Both the position numbers and the translations under genes were made by a program. A stretch of DNA of 64,000 nt from DASQBT01 sp963746955 (lineage in GTDB: Bacteria > Pseudomonadota > Gammaproteobacteria > Burkholderiales > Thiobacillaceae): contig CAVVDR010000023.1 of the NCBI GenBank assembly GCA_963746955.1, forward strand, positions 62,001 through 126,000. Direction: 5' to 3'. Position 1 is the first letter of the stretch, and every line of letters starts with the position of its first letter. Under the pieces are notes generated by a model, which ran no database searches, was not told where the DNA came from, and was given only the letters and a program-made list of their open reading frames with translations. Below, piece after piece: positions 43,558 to 52,682 of the stretch.

Positions 43558-44078
43558 GGCGTTATCTGATGCTGGTCTTCGCCTTGCTCGCGTCATCGGC
43601 CTGGGCCGAAACACGGGATCCTGGCAGTTACTTCTTCAACCCAAAATTGGGAGACTTTCGTGCTGAGCTCTCTACGGCCAGGGAGGAAGGCAAGGCTGGG
43701 GTGATGCTGTTTTTCGAGATGGACGATTGCCCCTTCTGCGCGCGCATGAAGGCCTCAATCCTGAATCAGTCCGATGTGCAGGACTTTTACCGCAACCATT
43801 TTCTCATCTTCCCGATAGACACCAAGGGCGATGCGCCCATGATGGACTTCAACGGCAGGGAAACACGGGAAAAGGACTTTGCGCTTGAGAACAGGGTGAG
43901 GGCGACACCGGTCATCGCGTTCTTTGATCTTGAAGGCAAGCTGATCGTGCGGCACACCGGACCGACCAAGGACAAGGATGAGTTCCTGCTGCTTGGCCGC
44001 TATGTAGTGGAAGGCACCTACAAGGAAATGCCCTTCGTCAGATACAAACAGCAGGTTCAGGCTACGCACTATCCATGA
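43554..44078 (+). CDS. Periplasmic thioredoxin-fold protein with CPFC site
   Basis: 174-aa exported protein: signal MRRYLMLVFALLASSAWA, then GVMLFFEMDDCPFCARMKASIL with redox pair CPFC, and cis-Pro in RVRATPVIAFFDLEG. The DDCPFC context resembles SoxW/DUF255-like thioredoxins, some of which reduce Sox proteins, but gene position does not prove this. It overlaps both neighbours by ATGA. Confidence 0.82.
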   Translation: MRRYLMLVFALLASSAWAETRDPGSYFFNPKLGDFRAELSTAREEGKAGVMLFFEMDDCPFCARMKASILNQSDVQDFYRNHFLIFPIDTKGDAPMMDFNGRETREKDFALENRVRATPVIAFFDLEGKLIVRHTGPTKDKDEFLLLGRYVVEGTYKEMPFVRYKQQVQATHYP

Positions 44079-45370
44079 GGCGGCAGTTGGCTGGGCTCAT
44101 CCTGGCCTTGCCTCTTGCGGCATGGGCGGATGACAAGCCGCTCACGCTGGCAGAAGCGATTGCGGCCGCGAGCGAACCGCATCCCCAGCTAGACGCAGCC
44201 AAGGCCGATCTGGACCTGGCCCTGGCGGATCAACGGTTGACTGACAGCCAGAATAACCTTGCAATCAGTCTCGATGGCGAACTGCGCAGCGGCATCCCGA
44301 CCTCCGGTCCGGACGAGGAACGCTGGGCCGCGGATAACAGCGTTCACCTGGTGGCGCGTAAGACATTGCTCGATTCTGGCCGCAATGCCCGGGCGGTCGC
44401 AGCGGCACACTCCGAAGCTTCGGCGCGCGAAATCAATCTGCTGGAAGTCAAGGATGCGCGCCGCATCAACATCATGGCGCGCTTCTTCGACGTGTTGCTG
44501 GCGGACATGCAGGATGCCGCCGCCAATGAGTATATGGCCGTAGCTTATACGCGCTGGGACGATGCCAAATCCAGACTGGAACTGGGTCAGATGAGCCCGT
44601 CGGAATTGGCCGAGTTGGAAGCCCGGTATCAGGACGTGCGCGAGCGACGCAACCGGGCAGCCCAACAGATCCGGGCTAGCAGAGAGAAACTGGCCGATGC
44701 ACTGAATCGACCCGGTCGACTGTCACGCGATCTGGAACAGCCCCGATTGCCTCAAAACGATGTTCCCCTACCTGACTATGAGGTCCTGCTGTCTGTTGCA
44801 ACGGGAGAAAATCCGAGCATGCGTGCCTTGCGGGCGCAGATTGAAGCCGCCACCCTGCGCGCAGACGCCGTGCGCCGGGAGCAAGGACCGAGTCTAGATG
44901 CAGAGTTGGTGGGAGCGGGGTACAGCCGGGATGTCATCACCCGCGATTCGGTGAGCGCCGGGGTGGTAATCAGTTGGCCCCTATATCAGGGGGAACGGGT
45001 GGATGCGCGCATTGCGCGGGAAGCAGCGCAACGGGAAAAGCTGCGCGCGCAGTTGGCGCAAACCCGGATGGACCTTGCGGAACAGTTGCTGGACATTCTC
45101 GATGAAATCGAATGGCTCAGAACAGGAGCGAGGCCGGCAGCCACGACCCAGGTGGCTTACCGTGATCTGGCTTTGGATCGGGCGCGGGCGGAATATGAGA
45201 TGGAACTTAAGACAAACCTGGGGTTTGCCATGGCGGATACACAGGCTGCAGCCATCCGAAAAACCCAAGTTGAATATCGCCTGGCGCTGGCGCTGGCCCG
45301 GCTGGAAGCCCTGGTGGGCGAGCCCCTGGAAGCCATCGTGGCACGAGCCAGGAAAAAAGGAAGATCATGA
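44075..45370 (+). CDS. TolC-family outer-membrane channel protein
   Basis: 431-aa exported protein with TolC-type helical repeats: LTLAEAIAAASEPHPQLDAAKADLDLA at the start, then AEYEMELKTNLGFAMADTQAA and VEYRLALALARLEALVG near the end. Signal peptide ends near AWA. Such proteins form the outer duct of efflux or type I export pumps. It is followed (ATGA overlap) by a short adaptor, but no inner-membrane pump is encoded here. Confidence 0.85.
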   Translation: MRRQLAGLILALPLAAWADDKPLTLAEAIAAASEPHPQLDAAKADLDLALADQRLTDSQNNLAISLDGELRSGIPTSGPDEERWAADNSVHLVARKTLLDSGRNARAVAAAHSEASAREINLLEVKDARRINIMARFFDVLLADMQDAAANEYMAVAYTRWDDAKSRLELGQMSPSELAELEARYQDVRERRNRAAQQIRASREKLADALNRPGRLSRDLEQPRLPQNDVPLPDYEVLLSVATGENPSMRALRAQIEAATLRADAVRREQGPSLDAELVGAGYSRDVITRDSVSAGVVISWPLYQGERVDARIAREAAQREKLRAQLAQTRMDLAEQLLDILDEIEWLRTGARPAATTQVAYRDLALDRARAEYEMELKTNLGFAMADTQAAAIRKTQVEYRLALALARLEALVGEPLEAIVARARKKGRS

Positions 45371-45861
45371 GATGCTTGCTGCTGGTCCTGCTGGGCTTGA
45401 GCGCCTTGCCGGCATGGTCTGCCGGCAGGATTGAGCTCACCACCCGCGTTCCGGGCGTGGTGGAAGAGGTCAAGGTGGTGGCGGGCCAGCGAGTGAAGAA
45501 GGGTGATGTGCTGGTAAGACTGAATACGGTCGTGTATGAGGCCCGCGTCAAGGAGGCTCAGGCGGAAGTTGAGCGGTGTCGGTTGGACGAGGGGGATGCG
45601 AAAAAAGATTTGGACCGGGCCGAGGAACTATATCGGCGGACAGTTACATCCACCAGCGAACTGGACGCCGCGCGCCTGAAGTACGGGCGCGCTATGGCGG
45701 GATTGATGGCGGCGGATGCCCGCCTGACGATTGCGCAAAAAAATCTTGCGGATGCGGTATTGAAAGCGCCCTTCAACGGCGTGGTGGCGGAACGTAGTGC
45801 TGAACCAGGGACAGTGACGACCGATTGTCAGTCCAAGACATTAATTATCCTGTCGCGTTAG
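45367..45861 (+). CDS. Short HlyD/RND-type periplasmic adaptor
   Basis: 164-aa exported protein with a lipoyl-like half motif (RVPGVVEEVKVVAGQRVKKGDVLVRLN), a coiled hairpin (ARVKEAQAEVERCRLDEGDAKKDLDRAEELYRR) and the returning lipoyl half (ADAVLKAPFNGVVAERSAEPGTVTT). It ends there, about half the length of normal adaptors and without the beta-barrel and membrane-proximal domains, so it is either a minimal adaptor or truncated. It overlaps the convergent transglycosylase gene by 21 bp. Confidence 0.82.
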   Translation: MRCLLLVLLGLSALPAWSAGRIELTTRVPGVVEEVKVVAGQRVKKGDVLVRLNTVVYEARVKEAQAEVERCRLDEGDAKKDLDRAEELYRRTVTSTSELDAARLKYGRAMAGLMAADARLTIAQKNLADAVLKAPFNGVVAERSAEPGTVTTDCQSKTLIILSR

Positions 45862-46524
45862 ACCCACCATTGCGGTCTTGGTCATGGGCGTATAGTCCCA
45901 GTTACGTTTCCAGGCGCCGACCACCATGTTGGGGTATTCAGGCTGTCCCAGGCTGCCGTTGTAACGTCCCAAAGCGCGAAAGAGATCGCCTTTTTCGATG
46001 TCGATATAGTGGCGCAGGATCACGCAGCCATATCTCAAATTCGTACGCAACTGGAAAAGGTTGTGTTCTCTGCTGCCGATCTGGCGGGTCCAGAAGGGCA
46101 TGACTTGCATGTAGCCGCGGGCACCGACCACTGACGTGGCGTACTTGTGAAAGCCGCTTTCAACCTGGATCAGCCCCAACACCAGTTGAGGGTCCAGCCC
46201 GGCCCGGGACGCTTCCCAGTGGATGGTGGTCAGCAGTTCGATGCGTTCCTCTTCGTCCGGTACGAAGCGGGCCAATTTGCGGGACATTTGCTGCAGCCAA
46301 GCCTCTTCCTCAAGCTTGCTGCTGAACGCGGTGTGGGTTACAGCTACGTCTGCGACTGCCTTTTGCAGCGCGGCGCGCACACTTTGACTCAGATTCTCTT
46401 CCTTTTGCGCGCCGCTAAACGCAGGGCTGGCGAGAACACAGCACAAGGCGCCAACCAGGAATAGGCGGCCCGGCAGCCTAAATTTCTTGCCCCGCATTCC
46501 ACGAGTGCGACGGGTTTGCCACAT
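45841..46524 (-). CDS. Lytic transglycosylase (SLT domain)
   Basis: 227-aa exported muramidase from ATG 46524 (GGAG 6 nt upstream). It has a basic N-terminus, then a hydrophobic signal (LFLVGALCCVLASPAFS). The SLT domain shows the catalytic Glu in LIQVESGFHKYATS, then GARGYMQVMPFWTRQIG and the LRYGCVILRHYID and ALGRYNGSLGQPEYPNMV stretches. Cuts peptidoglycan glycan strands. Starts 3 nt after the proS stop on the same strand, so the two are co-transcribed. Confidence 0.9.
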   Translation of the reverse strand: MWQTRRTRGMRGKKFRLPGRLFLVGALCCVLASPAFSGAQKEENLSQSVRAALQKAVADVAVTHTAFSSKLEEEAWLQQMSRKLARFVPDEEERIELLTTIHWEASRAGLDPQLVLGLIQVESGFHKYATSVVGARGYMQVMPFWTRQIGSREHNLFQLRTNLRYGCVILRHYIDIEKGDLFRALGRYNGSLGQPEYPNMVVGAWKRNWDYTPMTKTAMVGLTRQDN

Positions 46525-46526
46525 GC

Positions 46527-48245
46527 TCAACTCCTTTTTGCCAGTTCCAGCTTGCCCAGCATGAAATCCACGGCCTCGCCGAGTGGGATTGTCTTCGCTC
46601 CCGCGTCCTGCCGGCTCTGATATTCCACCAAGTCTTCCTTCAAACTCCGCTCGCCGACCGTGAAACGGTGGGGAATTCCGATCAGTTCAGTGTCGGCAAA
46701 CATGACACCTGGCCGTTCGTCCCGGTCATCCAGCAGGACCTCAATTCCGGCATCCGCAAGCCCAATATAGAGTTTATCGGCAGTATCGCGGACAACCTTA
46801 CTTTTCCCATAGCCTATAGGGTTGATTACGAGCAAGAACGGTGCCATTGAGATGGGCCAGATGATACCCTTTTCATCATGATTCTGCTCAATAGCGGCCG
46901 CCACGATGCGGGAAACGCCTATTCCGTAACAGCCCATTTGCAGAACCTTCGTCGTGCCGTCCCTGTCCAGAAAAGTGGCATTCATGGCTTGGGAATACTT
47001 GGTACCAAGTTGAAAGACGTGTCCCACCTCAATGCCGCGGCAGAGTTCCAGAGTACCCATTCCGTCTGGCGATGGGTCGCCTGCGACCACATTGCGCAAG
47101 TCGGCTGATTTGGGCTCGGGCAGGTCGCGCCCGAAGTTGACCCCGCTCAGATGGTATCCGTCTTCATTGGCGCCGCAGATGAAATCGGCCAGAGCCAGGA
47201 CGGCGCGATCCGCAACAACCGGAATTTTCAGGCCCACCGGGCCAACTGACCCTGAACTCGCGCCGGTGGCGGCCTTTATCTCCCCTTCGGCGGCGAGGCG
47301 CAATTCCCCTCCCAATTCTGGCAACTTGGCAGCCTTGACTTCATTGAGCGTATGATCGCCGCGAAGGAGCAGGGCGACAGGGCCCAAGCTGCCAATTGCG
47401 ATCAGGGTCTTGACGATCTGGTCAGCGCCAGCTCGGAAGAACGCGGTGACTTCGTCCACGGTGCCAATTCCGGGTGTCGGAATTCTTTCCATTGATTTCC
47501 CAGGTTGGGGCCGAGGTGAGACCGGCGCTACCGCCTCGGCCATTTCAACATTGGCTGCATAGTCGGAGTTGGCGCAGAAGGCAATCGCGTCTTCGCCTGA
47601 ATCGGCAAGGACATGGAATTCGTGCGAGCCAGATCCCCCTATGGAGCCGGTGTCTGCCGCAACTGCACGAAACTTCAATCCCAGCCGAGTGAAGATCCGG
47701 CTGTAGGCTTCATACATAGTTTCGTAAGCCTGGTCCAGGCTGGTGCGGTCTGGGTGAAAGGAATAGGCGTCCTTCATGATGAATTCCCGCGCCCGCATGA
47801 CGCCGAAACGGGGGCGGATTTCATCGCGAAATTTGGTTTGAATCTGATAGAAAGTCACCGGCAGCTGACGATAGGAGCGTATTTCCCTGCGCACAATATC
47901 GGTAATGACTTCTTCGTGGGTGGGCCCGAAACAGAAATCCCGCTCATGCCGGTCCTTGATCTTGAGCATCTGAGGGCCGAATTTTTCCCAGCGGCCGGAT
48001 TCCTCCCATAATTCTGCGGGTTGTATGGCTGGCATGAACAGTTCCAGCGCCCTGACCCGGTTCATTTCCTCCCGCACGATCGCTTCCACCCGCCGCAATA
48101 CCTTGAGACCCAGGGGCATCCAGGTATAGAGTCCGGAGCCCAGACGACGGATCAGCCCTGCTCTCAGCATCAACTTGTGGGAGACGAGTTCCGCTTCCGC
48201 TGGGGCTTCCTTGCTGGTGGAGAGGAAGAACTGGGACAGGCGCAT
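46527..48245 (-). CDS. proS: Prolyl-tRNA synthetase (bacterial type with editing insert)
   Basis: 572 aa from ATG 48245 (MRLSQFFLSTSKEAPAEAELVSHKLML). Class II motifs: GLYTWMPLGLKVLRRVEAIVREEMNRV, FCFGPTHEEVITDIVRREIRSYRQLP and GCYGIGVSRIVAAAIEQ; the YbaK-like editing domain lies at about 235-390. Usual length. Divergent from the spermidine-synthase-like gene. Confidence 0.97.
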   Translation of the reverse strand: MRLSQFFLSTSKEAPAEAELVSHKLMLRAGLIRRLGSGLYTWMPLGLKVLRRVEAIVREEMNRVRALELFMPAIQPAELWEESGRWEKFGPQMLKIKDRHERDFCFGPTHEEVITDIVRREIRSYRQLPVTFYQIQTKFRDEIRPRFGVMRAREFIMKDAYSFHPDRTSLDQAYETMYEAYSRIFTRLGLKFRAVAADTGSIGGSGSHEFHVLADSGEDAIAFCANSDYAANVEMAEAVAPVSPRPQPGKSMERIPTPGIGTVDEVTAFFRAGADQIVKTLIAIGSLGPVALLLRGDHTLNEVKAAKLPELGGELRLAAEGEIKAATGASSGSVGPVGLKIPVVADRAVLALADFICGANEDGYHLSGVNFGRDLPEPKSADLRNVVAGDPSPDGMGTLELCRGIEVGHVFQLGTKYSQAMNATFLDRDGTTKVLQMGCYGIGVSRIVAAAIEQNHDEKGIIWPISMAPFLLVINPIGYGKSKVVRDTADKLYIGLADAGIEVLLDDRDERPGVMFADTELIGIPHRFTVGERSLKEDLVEYQSRQDAGAKTIPLGEAVDFMLGKLELAKRS

Positions 48246-48296
48246 GATCGATATAATTGGGCAAAACAAGCATTCTACCAAGGCTTACTCACAGCA

Positions 48297-49058
48297 ATGT
48301 TCCGCAAGCGTCTGTCAAGGGCCGTGCACTCCGATACGACGATAGAAGTCGTTGAAGAGCGGGGGGTGCGCAGCCTGCACCTCGGCACCGGCGCAATCCA
48401 GAGTTCCATGCGACTGACTCGGCCCTGGGATCTCGAACTGGCTTATACCCGGGCCATGATGGCATTTCTGCTGTTTGTTCCCGAGCCTTTGGATATCCTG
48501 ATGATAGGACTGGGCGGTGGGTCACTCGCCAAGTTCATCCGCAAACGGCGGCCTAATGCGCGAATCCAGGCAGTAGAACTGAATCCGCAGGTGGTAGCCG
48601 CGGCGCGCGATCATTTCTTTCTGCCGCCTGACGACGACCGCTTACAGGTCAGGATCGAAGATGGTGCCGCCTATGTGCCTGCGCATCCCAGGAGCGCTGA
48701 TGTGATCCTGCTGGACGGGTATGATGCGGGCAACCAGGTGGAGGCGCTTGCTACGCTCGAACTGTATCGGGCCTGCAGGCAGGCACTCAAGCCTGGAGGC
48801 GCGCTCTCGGTGAACTTGTGGAGCCAGGACAGGGGTTTCCCGCATTACTTTGGCCGGCTGGTGGAAGCCTTTGATGGCCAGGTCTGTTCGCTGACGGTTC
48901 AAGGAAGATCCAATATGGTGGCACTGGCTCTGGAAGACGACAGAGGACCGGCACGGCTGGAAAAGGGATTGAGCGAGGCTATGCACTTGGGCCGCTTATG
49001 GGGCCTGGATCTGTTGAGGTTTGGCAAGGACTTGCGCTGGGCACGCGCTAACGAATGA
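48297..49058 (+). CDS. Spermidine synthase-like methyltransferase-fold protein
   Basis: 253 aa from ATG 48297. It has the N-terminal strand region (TTIEVVEERGVRSLHLGTGAIQSSMRL), then the nucleotide-binding loop ILMIGLGGGSLAKFIRKRRP, AVELNPQVVAAARDHF and ADVILLDGYDAG. These match the spermidine synthase/SpeE-like family, but the acidic polyamine-binding residues are not all evident (GYDAG where SpeE has a D-S/T-D-P-type motif), so it may not make spermidine. Convergent with the WD40 gene. Confidence 0.75.
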   Translation: MFRKRLSRAVHSDTTIEVVEERGVRSLHLGTGAIQSSMRLTRPWDLELAYTRAMMAFLLFVPEPLDILMIGLGGGSLAKFIRKRRPNARIQAVELNPQVVAAARDHFFLPPDDDRLQVRIEDGAAYVPAHPRSADVILLDGYDAGNQVEALATLELYRACRQALKPGGALSVNLWSQDRGFPHYFGRLVEAFDGQVCSLTVQGRSNMVALALEDDRGPARLEKGLSEAMHLGRLWGLDLLRFGKDLRWARANE

Positions 49059-49095
49059 ATTGTTCCGCGCCGCATCCCAAGGCGCAGGCCGCTCG

Positions 49096-50052
49096 CTAAG
49101 GGGCGGCAAAGGAACGGGGCGTATAGGCCTTGGTCAAGTCGTACAGTCTGACACTTCCGTCGTCCGATGCCGAGGCGATCCAACGGCCGTCGGGGCTGTA
49201 GCGGATCATTGCCCCACACAGCGCATGAGCCTGGTAGCGCCTTTCCACTTGGTAATTTAGCGTGTCCATCACGCGGATAGCGGAATCCGTGTCCCGACCG
49301 AGGGTCACGATATGTCTGCCATCGGGACTGTAAGCCACCGAAGCAAGCAGCCCCCAATGTTCGGTTCTATGGATCTCGCGTTCACCGGTAGCCAGGTCCC
49401 AGGTAATCAAATTGAACCAATTCCCGGCGGCAAGGGTTGCGCCGTCGGGTGAGAACTGCAGGTCATGCGGACGATTGCTACCCGTATCCAGGATGTTGAG
49501 AGTCTTTAGATTAGGGTCCAGTATCAGAATTTCCTTGTCCAGCCCGACAGCCAATCGGTCCTTGTAGGTGCTCAAAGCGACCAAGCCATGTCCAAATTTG
49601 AGGTGGGCAATCTCCCGCAGGCTGCCGTCCCATATCCTTAGCCAGCCGTCACGATGCCCGCTTATCAGGTAACCCTTCATGGATGCCAAGCTCGTGATGG
49701 GGGAGAGGGCTTTCCTTTCGGCTAAAGCCCGGGTGCCTTGCCAAAGCGTCAATTTGCCATTGTCCGTAGCACTGGCAAAGGTCTTGTTCGATAGGAACAG
49801 CACGGCGCGCACTGCTCCATCATGCGAGGTCATCTCCGCCACAGCGGACGCCCTTTGTACGTCCCAAAGCCGAAGATTGCCTTGATAGCCACCGGATACC
49901 AGGACTCGACTGTCCGGCGAGAACGCGACTGCAGTCGCACCAAAGTCGTGGGCCTGAGGAAAGATTGCGCTTGCGCGGTCGGCCTTGCTCAAGTTGGAAC
50001 ATCCCGGCAAAAACAAAGCAAAAACAAGGGCTAAAGACAGAAATCTGGACAT
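49096..50052 (-). CDS. WD40-repeat lipoprotein
   Basis: 318 aa from ATG 50052 (MSRFLSLALVFALFLPGCSN), with lipobox LPGC, so probably an outer- or inner-membrane-anchored periplasmic beta propeller. Six to seven WD-like repeats are seen, e.g. ATAVAFSPDSRVLVSGGYQGNLRLWD, LISGHRDGWLRIWD, ASVAYSPDGRHIVTLG and IRYSPDGRWIASASDDGSVRLYD. A protein-interaction scaffold with unknown partners. Bacterial WD40 lipoproteins of this kind are uncommon next to rppH. Confidence 0.82.
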   Translation of the reverse strand: MSRFLSLALVFALFLPGCSNLSKADRASAIFPQAHDFGATAVAFSPDSRVLVSGGYQGNLRLWDVQRASAVAEMTSHDGAVRAVLFLSNKTFASATDNGKLTLWQGTRALAERKALSPITSLASMKGYLISGHRDGWLRIWDGSLREIAHLKFGHGLVALSTYKDRLAVGLDKEILILDPNLKTLNILDTGSNRPHDLQFSPDGATLAAGNWFNLITWDLATGEREIHRTEHWGLLASVAYSPDGRHIVTLGRDTDSAIRVMDTLNYQVERRYQAHALCGAMIRYSPDGRWIASASDDGSVRLYDLTKAYTPRSFAAP

Positions 50053-50123
50053 GAGTCGAGTTGCAATTTCTGGCAAGTGTGAAACAATGTAAATAGGAAT
50101 ATCTTAGTTTGAAGGCGGCGGCA

Positions 50124-50660
50124 ATGATCGATCGGGAAGGTTACCGCCCCAATGTCGGCATCATTTTGTGCAATGCCCATAATCAGGTGTTTTGGGCCAA
50201 GCGCATCAGGCAGCACGCTTGGCAATTTCCCCAAGGGGGGATACAGGTGGGTGAGACGCCTGAGGCGGCCATGTACCGGGAACTCAACGAGGAGATCGGT
50301 TTGAGCCCCCAGCACGTGCGGATTCTGGGACGGACCCGAAACTGGTTGCGTTATGAAGTGCCGGATCGTTGGGTGAGAAAGGACTGTCGCGGGGTCTACC
50401 GCGGCCAGAAGCAGATCTGGTTCTTGTTGCGGCTGACGGGCCGGGACTGCGATGTGAGTTTGCGCGCAACGGATCACCCGGAATTTGATGCTTGGCGCTG
50501 GAATGAATACTGGATTGAACTCGAGTCCGTAGTGGAATTCAAGCGTGAAGTCTACCGGCGGGCGCTTGAAGAACTCGAGCGTTTCCTGGCGCGTGATTTG
50601 CGCTATCTTCGGAGGCGCGGCCTGCTCCCGGCACGGCCTCTGGTTGACAAGGTCGGCTGA
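50124..50660 (+). CDS. rppH: RNA pyrophosphohydrolase
   Basis: Nudix enzyme that removes pyrophosphate from mRNA 5' ends and starts RNA decay. ATG 50124 gives the canonical MIDREGYRPNVGIIL. The Nudix box is GGIQVGETPEAAMYRELNEEIGL; WAKRIRQHAWQFPQGG precedes it and DAWRWNEYW follows. 178 aa. Lies 71 nt from the divergent WD40 gene. Confidence 0.95.
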   Translation: MIDREGYRPNVGIILCNAHNQVFWAKRIRQHAWQFPQGGIQVGETPEAAMYRELNEEIGLSPQHVRILGRTRNWLRYEVPDRWVRKDCRGVYRGQKQIWFLLRLTGRDCDVSLRATDHPEFDAWRWNEYWIELESVVEFKREVYRRALEELERFLARDLRYLRRRGLLPARPLVDKVG

Positions 50661-50832
50661 AGGCGGCTGGTATCCGGCGTCCCCTGCCGTTCGCATCGTC
50701 CAGCCTGTCTTCTCGCCTATCCCGCGCGTTGTGAAGTACCACATCGGGAGGTATGGTGAATTCAAGTCTGGGGCTCGGTTTCAGGATACAGACGCGGGAA
50801 GAACCTAAGTCAAGACCAGCTCTAGGAGGCTT

Positions 50833-51219
50833 ATGAACTCAAGTGCAGATCCGGATCTTCCTGCTGCGCGGTCGGAACAAGTTCTTGGAAAGGCCAGGCT
50901 GCTCAGTCCTGGCGAGCCCCTTTGGAAACGAGTTCCTACGCGGGATGAGGCCGGCCGCCGGTTGGCTGATTTCATGATGCTCATTCCGAATCTTAAGTCA
51001 CGCCCTAATTCATACGTCCAGGCCGCTGCCGCATACATCAAGGTGGTCCTGGCTCGCCACGATGAAGTGGTCTTTGCTGATGTAAACCTGGAACTCAATG
51101 TACTTTGGGTTTCCCACCGTTATCGTCCGGGTTTGATGTGGGAGATTGTCAGCGCAGTCAGGCTGCATCTGCCTGAGGCAGTTCTGGTGGCCCACCAGTG
51201 CGCCCTAATTCCGGACTGA
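50833..51219 (+). CDS. Conserved hypothetical protein (128 aa)
   Basis: Soluble 128-aa protein with AGGAGG 8 nt before the ATG (50820s), a strong ribosome site supporting real expression. The first 40 residues are polar, then RRLADFMMLIPNLKSRP, an alternating strand/helix region (VVLARHDEVVFADVNLELNVLWVSHRYRPG) and a helix (MWEIVSAVRLHLPEAVLVAHQCALI). The second half has an alpha/beta look without recognisable catalytic residues. I do not recognise the family. It is alone between rppH and apbC. Confidence 0.6.
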   Translation: MNSSADPDLPAARSEQVLGKARLLSPGEPLWKRVPTRDEAGRRLADFMMLIPNLKSRPNSYVQAAAAYIKVVLARHDEVVFADVNLELNVLWVSHRYRPGLMWEIVSAVRLHLPEAVLVAHQCALIPD

Positions 51220-51366
51220 CCCTCACATTCCTATGGTTTCAAGAGTCAGCCTTTCAAGCTGGCTTCTAGTCCCTTCCCATGTTGTTAGTGATGGGAGGAG
51301 ATTGGAGGCGCACGCTGAAATTGCTCGGCCGATGCCATATCCGGTACTTGTGCATACCGAGTAATC

Positions 51367-51372
51367 TATAAT
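51367..51372 (+). promoter_or_regulatory. Possible -10 box upstream of apbC
   Basis: TATAAT at 51367-51372 in an AT-rich segment; no good -35 at the right distance. It would give a transcript starting about 100 nt before apbC, with the IscR-like site downstream of the start. Confidence 0.3.
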
Positions 51373-51423
51373 TCGCGGACCTGCGGTAGTCCGCATCAAT
51401 TGCTCATTCGTTGTCGCCGGGAT

Positions 51424-51448
51424 ATACTTGACAAAATCAATCAAGTAT
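51424..51448. promoter_or_regulatory. IscR type 1-like operator upstream of apbC
   Basis: A 25-bp perfect-armed inverted repeat, ATACTTGA, 9-nt centre, TCAAGTAT. Compared from memory with the E. coli IscR type 1 consensus (ATASYYGACT..AGTCRRSTAT), it agrees at all but two positions (A at 10, A at 17). It includes a TTGACA hexamer that could be a -35 box, and lies 33 nt before the ATG of an Fe-S carrier gene, which makes iron-sulfur control sensible. Confidence 0.65.
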
Positions 51449-51480
51449 TTTTCCGGCTTAATTTTTGGAGTACGAATTAC

Positions 51481-52569
51481 ATGGCCTTATCAGAACTAAT
51501 GGTCCAGACCGCCCTCAAGGACCTTATCGACCCCAATACCAAGAAAGACTTTGTCACCAGCAAGTCCACCAAGGGCATCAAGGTGGAGGGCAACAACGTG
51601 TCGGTGGACATTCTGCTGGGCTACCCTGCCAAAAGCCAACTTCAGTACATAAAGAAAATGGTGGAAGAGAAGCTCAAGACGCTGCCTGAGGTTGGTCAGG
51701 TGAATGTGAACGTCAGTTTCAAGATTGTTTCCCACGGTGTACAGAAGGGCGTCAAGCTGATTCCTGGCATCAAGAACATCATCGCCGTCGCTTCCGGCAA
51801 GGGCGGGGTGGGCAAATCCACCACTGCCGTCAACTTGGCCTTGGCCTTGGCGTCCGAGGGCGCCAATGTGGGCATCCTGGATGCGGATATTTACGGTCCT
51901 TCCCAGCCGATGATGCTCGGCATCAAGGGGCGGCCCGAATCGCAGGATGGCAAAACGCTCGAACCCATGATGGGCCACGGCCTGCAGGCCATGTCGATCG
52001 GGTTTATGATTGACGTGGACACGCCGATGGTCTGGCGCGGCCCCATGGTGACGCAGGCCCTGGAGCAACTGCTGGCCGACACTAACTGGAAGGATGTGGA
52101 CTATCTGGTGGTGGATATGCCGCCGGGCACCGGTGACGTGCAATTGACGCTGGCGCAAAAGGTTCCGGTGACCGGCGCTGTCATCGTCACCACGCCGCAG
52201 GATATTGCCCTGATCGACGCCCGAAAAGGGCTGAAGATGTTCGAAAAGGTGGGGATTCCTATCCTCGGCGTGGTGGAAAACATGTCCCTCCACATTTGCA
52301 CCAACTGCGGCCACGAAGAGCGCATTTTTGGACGCGGCGGCGGGGAGAGGATGTGCGCCGACTACGGCGTGGAATTTCTTGGTGGCCTGCCGCTGGACAT
52401 CCAGATTCGCGAGCAGACCGATTCCGGCACACCACCCGTGGTGGCCTCCCCGGACTCGCGCGTGGCTGACATTTTTCGCACAATAGCGCGTCGCGTGGCG
52501 GTCAAGATCGCGGAATCCGCAGTTGACCACACCAGCAAGTTTCCCAGCATCGTTATCCAGAACACCTGA
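51481..52569 (+). CDS. apbC: Iron-sulfur cluster carrier ApbC (Mrp/NBP35 family)
   Basis: P-loop ATPase that binds and delivers Fe-S clusters. N-terminal MIP18-like domain (about 1-85), deviant Walker A GKGGVGKS near residue 106, DADIYGPSQP, VVDMPPGTGD, and CTNCG (CxxC), the cluster site. 362 aa from ATG 51481 with TGGAG upstream. Longer upstream frames are not needed. The IscR-like operator suggests it responds to cluster demand. Confidence 0.95.
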   Translation: MALSELMVQTALKDLIDPNTKKDFVTSKSTKGIKVEGNNVSVDILLGYPAKSQLQYIKKMVEEKLKTLPEVGQVNVNVSFKIVSHGVQKGVKLIPGIKNIIAVASGKGGVGKSTTAVNLALALASEGANVGILDADIYGPSQPMMLGIKGRPESQDGKTLEPMMGHGLQAMSIGFMIDVDTPMVWRGPMVTQALEQLLADTNWKDVDYLVVDMPPGTGDVQLTLAQKVPVTGAVIVTTPQDIALIDARKGLKMFEKVGIPILGVVENMSLHICTNCGHEERIFGRGGGERMCADYGVEFLGGLPLDIQIREQTDSGTPPVVASPDSRVADIFRTIARRVAVKIAESAVDHTSKFPSIVIQNT

Positions 52570-52587
52570 GCCGCAGGCTACTCATGG

Positions 52588-52614
52588 AAAGGGCAGGTTA
52601 AACCTGCCCTTTTT
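52588..52614 (+). terminator. Terminator after apbC
   Basis: Perfect 11-bp stem AAAGGGCAGGT/ACCTGCCCTTT with TAA loop and a T tract, 18 nt after the stop. Confidence 0.93.
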
Positions 52615-52682
52615 ACTTCCCGGCTCGCGGATGACTTGCCTTATACTCCACTCACTTTGATTAGCCCTTACGCGCAGCCAGC

